Part shown: one piece after another, positions 55,871 to 64,000 of the stretch
How the letters are laid out: every line of letters starts with the position of its first letter
Numbering within the stretch: position 1 is the stretch's first letter
NCBI GenBank assembly: GCA_963082975.1
Contig: OY720344.1
Location: 79,782,053-79,846,052 of the forward strand
Source: Labia minor
Taxonomy: Eukaryota; Arthropoda; Insecta; Dermaptera; Spongiphoridae
DNA: 64,000 bases
Reading direction: 5' to 3'
Translations under genes and position numbers: made by a program
The notes under the pieces: generated by a model
Databases searched by the model: none
The model's input: only the letters and a program-made list of their open reading frames with translations
What the model was told of the DNA's origin: nothing

Positions 55871-57934
55871 GTATATAATAAAAAGCATTTTCCTGTACTA
55901 GTTTTGTCTTAATTCCAAAACGTAACCTACTTTGTGAATTGCCCTCATATATAAATTTATAAATGAATATTGTAAATTTGTTAACACTGTTTTCATTTAT
56001 AGATAAGTTTATAATTATTTATTTCACACTTATTTATATTTTTCAAACATTTTAAGTATTAGGACATGCTAAAATTAATGGTATATATAAATAATAATAA
56101 ATAATATATTATTATTTTTTACATACAGTAAGAATTTCCAAATTTTCGAGTTTATTATCGCAACTATAAAGTTAGTTTTTATTTTTATTTATAAGTACCT
56201 ATAAATTATATACAATTATATATTTATAAATATTTTCAGACAAAAAACTTATGACTTATATCTCCCTTCAATTCCCCCAAACAATCACCTTCCAATTCAT
56301 TCATTGTACGTGTGCGCCTGGCAGTTTTGAATGAGACGCCTGTCACCCATTTTGACGAATAATCTTAATGTGTTATGTTTGTACTATAAACTCTTCTTTT
56401 ATTTTCAATTACCATTTATTTTGCTTTTAAATATTAAGAAAGCTATACATTCTGAATTCATACTATAAAAAATTTTATTAATAAAAATTCAACCATCAAC
56501 AGGTGGATTACGATCAAAAAATAAATTAGTAATTTTTTTAATTCATATTAATTTTTTTTATATATAAGATCTATATATTTCTATTTATAATATATAGGTG
56601 ATAAAAATTTAAAATAATAAATAATATAATAAATAAAATATAATAAATAAAAAAATTATTATATTAAAGATCGATTATATTATTTATATATGAATATTAA
56701 TATATTTTTTAAATTGTAATTAATTAAAAGAAGTACTTAAATCCACAACAATTTATTAAATTTAACTCATTTTTTTAGTTATATTTAAATAAATAAATTT
56801 CAAAAAATTAAAATTAAAACTGAAAATATTCGTTTTTATTTGAAAAGAAATATTTTTATTTTTTCTTATTTTATTTATTTTAATATTGTCTGCCTAGTTA
56901 TCAGTTATTGATTTTAATAAAAATAATTTTTTATATTACTTTTACGAAAAGCCACTTCAATAATTGTAAATTCATGATTTGAATACTATTTGACATCTAT
57001 TGCCTCTTGAATAGTTTATTACTTTAATTGATATAGAAACAGATATAATTTATTTAAATATTAGTAGTACATCAAATTTTTAACTCACTATACTCTATTA
57101 TGTGATTAGTAAAATAAAATCTTGTAGTCTTTTATCAAAATTAATTTATACTATAAATATCGTATATATATATCATATTATATTATGCAATTATTACTCA
57201 TATAATAAAATTTAAAAAGATTAGATAGATAATCGAATTTTATTAAATTTTTTTTAAATATGAAAAAATAATTTTTGATTTTTAAATTTTTTACATTTAT
57301 CTATTTACATCTCTTTGATGCTAAGTTAATTACAATTTAGTTAAGAAAAATTATATTACTCCTACATAACCTGACTTGAGCTATATCTTTATCTTGAAAG
57401 AGTAATTCATCTACTCCATGTCGCCTGAAAGTTTGATTACCAGCACAGCGTGATATAGACAGCAATTTCGTTTCAAGTTAATGTATTTTAAATCAATAAT
57501 TCTTTCTCTTCAGTTGAAAATTCTTAATCATAATTTTCATTTAAAAAATCAAATTGGTAATCCTTTTTCTTTTTCTTTTAAAACATTGTAATATATATTT
57601 ACTCAATTATATACAATATAATACAACTATGCCGTTTTTTTCAATTGCTATTATAACTAAATCTACCCTTGTACCAATACTTAACATTTTTCTCTCTTTT
57701 TAAAATTCCTTAAAATTTTCTGTTCCTATTTATTTTTCATTTACATTCTGATCGTTTTTCAAATTTTTTCTTTATTTGAAATAACCTTTTTTTACAATAC
57801 TTTAGTACAAAATAGAGAACTTATATTTTAAATATAGTTTTATTTTTATCTAATTTTAAAGGTTTCCCTGGTTTAATTATTACTAAATTTTTATATTAAC
57901 CTCTCTCCTGCCACTTTTGATTATTAAAATTTTT
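55871..57934. other. AT-rich DNA without recognised genes
   Basis: A GC-richer patch at 56300-56350 is unassigned. Nothing else seen. Confidence 0.45.
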
Positions 57935-58090
57935 TTGAAGTGAAAACTTCTTTAGCGGCGTTGAGCACTTTTGCGAGATGGGGAAAAAGTATAGAACTCG
58001 CGTGAGATTCCAGAACGACTCGACCCGTGAGATCGACCCGACCGTTCGAAAACGACCCGACCCGATAGATATACGCATGCGCAATGCGCC
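57935..58090 (-). repeat. Dispersed module F, copy 2
   Basis: Reversed TTGAAGTGAAAACTTCTTTA GCGGCGTTG block as at 38520-38560, with a run of GACCCGACC-type words (58015-58070) and the ACGCATGCGCAATGCG palindrome at its other end. Confidence 0.6.
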
Positions 58091-58379
58091 AGAATGTTAG
58101 ACACTAAACTTCTGATACATTCTTTACAAAATTTTACATATTTGCCATATTAAATATTATTATTTATATTTACATTAATAATCAGTATTACTAAATTATG
58201 TATATATAAAATAATATATTTTAATATATTATTATATGTTAAATTATATTAAATTAATTTCTAATATATTTATATAATTTAAAATTAATTTCAGAATATA
58301 TATATATATTAAATTATATACTATATATAATATATTATATAATATATATTTTAATAAATTAATTTTTAAATATGTGTGT

Positions 58380-58918
58380 GTGTGTGTGTGTGTGACCGTA
58401 AAAATAAAGATATATGTTTGATAATTTTTCACATGATTAATAATTGTATAAAACTGCTATATATAGAATTTCAGCTTGATAGAATAGCTGAAAGTACCAG
58501 AAAAAATTTTTTAACACTGGAAATCTCACGCGCCAACACGTGACGTGGTGCCATCAACAAAGAGCCAAACACTCCACTATCCACTCGACTATCTCGCAAA
58601 TTTGAATTTGATTAAATAATATTTATTAATTTAAATTAAATTAAATTAATTAAATTATAATTTAATAAATATTATTTATAACATCAAAAACATCAAAATC
58701 TCAACATCGAAAATTGAATTGCTGAAAGTACCAGAATTAATTTTTTAACATTGCAAATCCCACGAGCCAACACGTGACGTGGTGCCATCAACAAAAAGCC
58801 AAACTTTCGCTGGTTTAATAAATATTATTTATTAATTTTAATTTATAATTGAATTAATTTAATTTAATTTAAATTAATATATGTTATTTTATCCAATTCA
58901 AATTTGCGAGATATGCTG
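58380..58918. mobile_element. DINE-1-like family B, rearranged into +/-/+ segments
   Basis: 58380-58569 is the GT microsatellite and core in plus orientation. 58575-58712 is minus: the ACTCGACTATCTCGCAAATTT 3' motif reversed and the AAAACATCAAAATCTCAACA 5' block reversed. 58713-58918 is plus again (CTGAAAGTACCAGAATTAAT to AATTTGCGAGATA). Confidence 0.8.
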
Positions 58919-59339
58919 AATATGCTTTTAAATAAAAAAAAATTTCAAGAAAGTAATTGGAATTATTAATATTAAGAATCAATAAATAAATTTATTAAAT
59001 ATACATTTAAACATGTAAATTAATCTATATATAAATTTAATAAATATTCAAACAATAATTGAAACAATATAAATAAAACGATTCAATATTTTACTTACAT
59101 TGTGATTTATATTTTTATTTTTATTACAACTATTATTATGGGTATGTTATTTTTGGCAGTTTAAAAAAAATTAAAAATATTAATAAAATTTATCAAAATA
59201 ATAAGTTGAAAAGATTTCCAATTATTTTTCTTTATTTATTGTAAATTTTTCAATGTAACCATGGTAACCATAAATAGACTTTTACCAAAATATTACTAAT
59301 TAAATTAATTTTGGATAAATTAATTTTGGATTTAACTAC

Positions 59340-59464
59340 ACTAAAACCTTCCCTGGGACGGCCACAACAATCCCTGAAAGTTTCATCGCAATCGGACGGG
59401 TAGTTTTTGAGTATTTGACAGACACACACACAGACAGACAGACATTCCCTTTTATATATATAGA
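59340..59464 (-). mobile_element. Helitron 5' end (3' end not found)
   Basis: On the minus strand the terminus reads TCTATATATATAAAAGGGAA directly after A, followed by TGTCTGTCTGTCTGTGTG and ATTGCGATGAAACTTTCAGG. This is the usual Helitron 5' layout. No CTRR-plus-hairpin end could be located to the left. Confidence 0.65.
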
Positions 59465-60179
59465 TATATATATATATTCATACACATCGTATTTTTAATA
59501 TTTTTGTAATAATAATCAGTTTGCTGAAAAAAATAATTATTAATTTTATATATATATATATATACGTATATAAATTTCATTTTTCTCGTGAAGCTGGTGC
59601 GCATTCCGTCTGCTTTCAAATTTCTTACGCACAAGTTTTCACTTCTGTCGGCCAGTCCCACGACTGCCAATTCGACTTTTTTATTTAATTAATGTTTAAA
59701 CACGTTTGAATTAATTTAAGTATTAAAATTTGAATTTAATTATCTCTGTCTCTGAAGGGAGACAACAATTGATACAACTGTCAGAAAGCACACCTCTTTA
59801 CTAACTCAAATTATTCGAATTAAAACTTTTTTACTTTATTCTAAATTCAATCTAAATTCTTAATTTCTAAATTTTATCTTAGGAACTTTTATACAAATCT
59901 TTATTTCTGAATAAATTAAAATTATAAATTATTTAATTAATTAAGCTCGGAAATGCTGATAACTATATAAACCATGGTTGGCCCGGGACAGATTCTAAAT
60001 TGGCCGCCTTCTCATTCAATTCATGCATTGAATTTTCAATAAAATTTCATTTTATTCTAAACCTAATAATTTTAAAAGAACATAAATTAGAATAAAATAG
60101 TAATAAAACATACAGCCCTTAAACTACGTATTAATGCACTGAAAGTCAGAAAAGTATGACCTGTACCATAATATATATT
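59465..60179. other. Spacer with one GC-richer patch
   Basis: 59580-59690 is richer in G and C; its minus-strand frame begins MAVVGLADRSENLCVRNLKA but leads into AT repeats. Not recognised. Confidence 0.35.
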
Positions 60180-60415
60180 TCGAAATTTGATTACAAATTA
60201 TTATTAAAATAAATATTTTTAATTTCATTTTATTTATAATAGTTTGTATTTAAGGAAGCGCTGTCAGATATTTCTCGGCGCCATTTTTTTATTATTAAAA
60301 TTCTTATTTTAAATTAAGAAAACCATTACAGATCCATTTTTCTTTATAAAATTATCTGTTGTGAATTTCAAAATAATCCTTACAGCAGTATTCAAAAATA
60401 CAAATATATATACAA
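60180..60415 (+). repeat. Dispersed repeat D, copy 3 (empty site)
   Basis: Shares TTTCTTTATAAAATTATCTG, TGTGAATTTCAAAATAATCC and TTACAG with the copies at 21836 and 31079 and again lacks the family B insertion. Confidence 0.6.
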
Positions 60416-60611
60416 TTTTTGCTAGTATAATAAGATAAGATAAATTAAAAGAATACAATATTTATTATAAATGAATAAATTTTTGTTTCGCAGCCATCAG
60501 GATTCAATATTACTTAAGTCATTAATTAAGATTACTTTTTATCAATAAATCAATAAATTAATTATATTTTTTTTAAATTTATTTTTCAATGTTTATAAAA
60601 TTACATTAATT

Positions 60612-60690
60612 TTTTTGAACAGGGTGAGGTTTGAACCCTGAACTTCAACTTAAGTTTATTAGGTCAGGACTAACCTACTGGGATTGGATA
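60612..60690 (-). other. tRNA-like sequence, probably SINE-derived
   Basis: The minus strand has CAGTAGGTTAGTCCTGACC, a spacer and a good B box-like GGTTCAAACCTCACCC. No acceptor stem pairs, so it is not a tRNA gene; a decayed tRNA-derived repeat is more likely. Confidence 0.35.
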
Positions 60691-61139
60691 TCAAAATAAA
60701 ATTGAAGAGATTCCAGTTAATCAAATTTAAATTATAATATAATTATATTCCATAAATTGTTTATAATTAATAAGATTATTTTCTTTATTATTCGATTCCA
60801 TACAATTCTGTGATACAGATTTAATTTTAATTTTTTAATAAATAGAAAAAAATTGCCTATTAACTTCACATCATGAGTAAATTCAATATTATTGATATCC
60901 AATAAGAACGTAGATAAATTAACTAATAGATCTATCTAAAAAAAAGAACGACACCAAAATTCAATTTATTTCAATATTAGAGTTTATTTCAGTAAGAGCG
61001 AAACTCAATAGATGTGCAATGTTGTTTCGGCATTAATATCATCCCCCAGGAGACAGATAAAAATAATTAAGGGTTGTTGGTGGTGATTGCCAGAAAATGG
61101 AACTTGTAGATTAGAATAAACGAATCTGGGAAAAACACT

Positions 61140-61325
61140 GACCGAGTGTAATTGAAGAGAGTAGCCTAGCTATCCTTGGAAATCTCCCATCGGGAGAAGA
61201 GAGGGGGAATAACCAGGAGGTTCCCGGAGGACGCCAGCTGGTTACCAGGACGACGGTCGCCGCCTCGGCGCCTGCTGCCTTCGAGAGAATTTCAGGCTGA
61301 TCATTCGGCCCAGATAAATCTTGTA
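61140..61325. other. GC-rich island of unknown nature
   Basis: A 180-base patch is far richer in G and C than anything nearby (GACGGTCGCCGCCTCGGCGCC). One plus frame is open for 44 codons (SLAILGNLPSGEERGNNQEV and on) and the opposite strand is also partly open. No start, splice signals or family motif are clear. Confidence 0.3.
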
Positions 61326-61985
61326 TATAATGGCAAGATGACTATTGATTAACTAGTGGAGTCTAATTAATTAGTACTCATTCTAATTTGTAGTACATTC
61401 AGTGACAATGTCCTGAATAAAGTAACAAATGGAATTCTTTTTAAATATCCAAATATATTTTATAAACAATTGAATTCCACAAAAATCTCTATTCATTAAA
61501 TTTAAGTAAAATAATTATGAACAAATAAGAAAATATTTTGTTATTTTCCTCTACATTTTATTATTTTAATATATTAACTATAATAAAGAATTAGTTAATA
61601 TAATACCTAATACTCTTTATATATTTTCCTATACATACATACATACAATGCTTATATTCATTTTTATAAAATTTGAATATAAAACAGATTACTAGTTTTA
61701 ATTAAGATTTATTATGGATTTTAAAATAGTGTTTTAAATATATACATTTAAATCATATTCAAAATAAATTACATATTTCATTCAATCATATAATGTGCTA
61801 GATAAGCTAAGGTAGCTTTCGGAAATAGATGGACTAGGTCTTTCTTTATATATAGCCTTTTCCTAGTCAGTAAATCAAATAAAAATTATTTTAAAATATG
61901 TATAATGTAAATAATGTAAAACAATCTAGAAATAAAAATGTAAATGGATACTAATTACAACGATGCGTCACCAATTGAATATAAA
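61326..61985. other. AT-rich DNA without recognised genes
   Basis: Nothing supportable. Confidence 0.45.
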
Positions 61986-62614
61986 AATAAGTTGACCTGT
62001 GGCCAGGTCCGAACCGACCGACGATTTGAAGTAAATTAATTTCCAGCTACAAAAACAATTTCAAATAATTTTAATATATCTATTAATGTAATAAAAAACA
62101 GATAGAACATAAATATTTTTAATTTTATTTTATTTATAATATAAAGCTGAAGTAGCCGGCGTTACCCGGCGTTACCCGAGGCTGTGACGTCATGAAGGGC
62201 TGGGTGACGTCATATAATTTTAAATTAAGAAAAACATAATGAAGATGATTTTTCCCGTGGATAAAACCAATACATTCGTGGTGATATGTAAAAAAATCTC
62301 CTCATATGAAATTTGGTGTGAAAATAACCCTTCCCTTCCTATCGTCGATCGCTAATACTACCACTTCCGGTTTCCGGATTTGCACCAGAAGTTGATCAAT
62401 TCATCCCACTGTTGCATTAAGTAAATATACCAAATTTCATCAAAATCGGTTGAGCCGTTCAGGCTGTACATATCTATACGGACGGACGGACAGACATCAT
62501 GCTAAAAATACTTTTTTCTGTTAAGAAAATGCATGATTCGTGGAGATATGTAAAAATCTCCACATGTGAAATTTGGTGTGAAAACAATACCTCCCTTACT
62601 ATCGTCGGTCGGTA
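61986..62614 (-). mobile_element. DINE-1-like family A, complete copy (tandem pair, left)
   Basis: Reversed 3' tip AATAAGTTGACCTGTGGCC, GACGG microsatellite, reversed 5' motif TCGTCGGTCGGTAA. A duplicated GGCGTTACCC word marks its 3' half. Nearly identical to the next copy. Confidence 0.95.
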
Positions 62615-62794
62615 ATTATTGTAAACTCTTATTTGTTATCTTATGGGATAAAATATTTTATGTATCACAAATTGGCTAATAAACATACACTTGTTTTAAA
62701 TTAAACTTATCGGTTATAGTTCTGTTCCGCCGTATTTAAGGTCATTGGATTGATTCTTGCTAAGTGTATTCAGCTCCAAAATAATACATAAAAT

Positions 62795-63427
62795 AATAAG
62801 TTGACCTGTGGCCAGGTCCGAACCGACCGACGGTTTGAAGTAAATTAATTTCCAGCTACAGAAACAATTTCAAATAATTTTAATATATCTATTAATGTAA
62901 TAAAAAACAGATAGAACATAAATATTTTTAATTTTATTTTATTTATAATATATAGCTGAAGTAGCCGGCGTTACCCGGCGTTACCCGAGGCTGTGACGTC
63001 ATGAAGGGCTGGGTGACGTCATATAATTTTAAATTAAGAAAAACATAATGAAGATGATTTTTCCCGTGGATAAAACCAATACATTCGTGGTGATATGTAA
63101 AAAAATCTCCTCATATGAAATTTGGTGTGAAAATAACCCTTCCCTTCCTATCGTCGATCGCTAATACTACCACTTCCGGTTTCCGGATTTGTACCAAAAG
63201 TTGATCAATTTATCCCACTGATGCATTAAGTAAATATACCAAATTTCATCAAAATCGGTTGAGCCGTTCAGGCTGTACACATCTATACGGACGGACGGAC
63301 GGACAGACATCATGCTAAAAATACTTTTTTCTGTTAAGAAAATGCATGATTCGTGGAGATATGTAAAAGTCTCCACATGTGAAATTTGGTGTGAAAACAA
63401 TACCTCCCTTACTATCGTCGGTCGGTA
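62795..63427 (-). mobile_element. DINE-1-like family A, complete copy (tandem pair, right)
   Basis: Same orientation and almost the same sequence as 61986-62614, including the duplicated GGCGTTACCC word; differences are a handful of substitutions and one GACG unit. Open frames here are incidental. Confidence 0.95.
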
Positions 63428-63514
63428 ATAATATAAATGTGAGTACTATATATATAGCTAGAACATAAACAAAATATATAGCTAGAACATAAACAAAAAA
63501 CCAATCATCTAACA

Positions 63515-63800
63515 AGGAGAGGTCACGACGTGACGATTTTGATGAAACTCATTATATCGATAGGGTTTCACGTCAAGTTTAGGTAAAAGGATAAGACACA
63601 CTACTCAAGCCTTAAGGTAGAGACCAGTTCAGCGAGAAGCGCCTCTACCTTAAGGCTCATACGACGCTCGCAATTTTCAATTACCATTTTCTCGCGTGCA
63701 TCTTATCCTTTTACCCAGAAAGTCTTGACGTGATACCCTATCGATACAGTGAGTTTCATCAAAATCGATTGGTATCACTTCGTGACCTCCCCATATAAGT
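63515..63800. mobile_element. Foldback element with a second hairpin at its centre
   Basis: Outer arms (63518-63597 and 63695-63793) are inverted copies with words such as GATTTTGATGAAACTCA, TATCGATAGGGT and GTAAAAGGATAAGA. The centre holds a perfect 14-base stem, GCCTTAAGGTAGAG (63609-63622) with CTCTACCTTAAGGC (63643-63656). No coding sequence. Confidence 0.75.
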
Positions 63801-63802
63801 AT

Positions 63803-64000
63803 TGTGGTGCCTAGTACCATAGAGAACGCGAGATGGCGCTGCACCAACCGGCAGCAATCGGAGCGATAACAACATATATAAATAGAAGAATGTATAGATA
63901 TATGTCAATAGAAACATCCAAATATCAGTTCGATCCAGTAAGAATCTCCTGTATAGATAGACGAATTAATAAACAATATTATATATATCACATCTCTATA
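63803..64000 (+). repeat. Probable LTR start, cut off by the window end
   Basis: Begins TGTGGTGCCTAG, contains GAGAACGCGAGATGGCGCTG, a TATA box TATATAAATA (63875-63884), a TCAGTT initiator-like word (63925) and an AATAAA signal (63968). This order fits U3-R-U5 of an arthropod LTR retrotransposon. The closing CA and the internal region lie outside the window. Confidence 0.45.

Noticed and set aside
60612-60690. tRNA gene on the minus strand
   Set aside because: A good B box-like stretch exists, but no acceptor stem or anticodon stem can be paired; treated as a tRNA-derived relic.
63167-63515. Open frames over family A copies (also at 35675, 15971, 21214, 23651 and 30071)
   Set aside because: They are translations of the microsatellite and core of non-coding DINE-1-like elements, present in several frames and strands.

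Overview
This window looks like an AT-rich intergenic or heterochromatic stretch of an arthropod nuclear genome, most likely an insect. The evidence is the long runs of A/T, the absence of any bacterial-style gene organisation, and a repeat complement typical of insects: mariner, pogo-like, hAT, Ginger-like, Helitron, DINE-1-like, I-clade non-LTR and Ty3/gypsy elements. The species cannot be named from the sequence. I found no intact host gene. The only candidates for host coding sequence are one exon-like block (46641-46877, possibly with 45803-45894), a decayed C2H2 zinc-finger pseudogene (25600-26205) and a few short GC-richer islands of unknown nature.

Layout. 1-8330: a foldback element (1212-2038), a Helitron 3' end (to 2318) abutting a broken I-type non-LTR retrotransposon on the minus strand (2319-5260), a pogo-like transposon with TA target duplication (6106-7981) and a small MITE (8110-8324). 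8900-16350: a DD35E transposase fragment, then a recently inserted Ty3/gypsy LTR retrotransposon on the minus strand (10355-14667) with apparently identical LTRs and a 4-bp target duplication. Its pol is mostly replaced by a foreign repeat-rich segment. A deleted mariner (14974-16346) follows, with a DINE-1-like element nested in it. 17700-33500: a SINE-like element, two Helitrons carrying a non-LTR reverse transcriptase fragment (19321-20475 and 26684-28436), and many DINE-1-like elements. 34251-41200: a Ginger-like deletion derivative, a palindromic DINE-1-like composite, a second deleted mariner and decayed pieces. 42000-50110: two hAT MITEs with 8-bp target duplications, a foldback element, the exon-like block, a third Helitron (47106-48745) and another DINE-1-like copy. 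50110-64000: mostly AT-rich DNA with RT fragments, an inverted mariner chimera, rearranged DINE-1-like copies, two almost identical DINE-1-like copies in tandem (61986-63427), a foldback and what may be the start of another LTR.

The most interesting system is a set of at least three DINE-1-like (Helentron-type, non-autonomous rolling-circle) families, here called A, B and C. Each has its own 5' terminal motif that recurs, inverted, just before the 3' end (A: ACCGACCGACG; B: ACTATCTCGC; C: ACTTTCCCGCATA). The motif pair therefore covaries between families, while the 3' tip (short hairpin followed by a CTTATT-like end) is shared. Families exchange internal blocks, sit at T-T sites, and one copy can be compared with two empty sites inside a second dispersed repeat. 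A second theme is capture: Helitrons with different 5' ends share the same RT-bearing 3' half, and the LTR element has swapped its RT palm for a tandem-repeat segment that could encode a Ser/Arg/His-rich protein.
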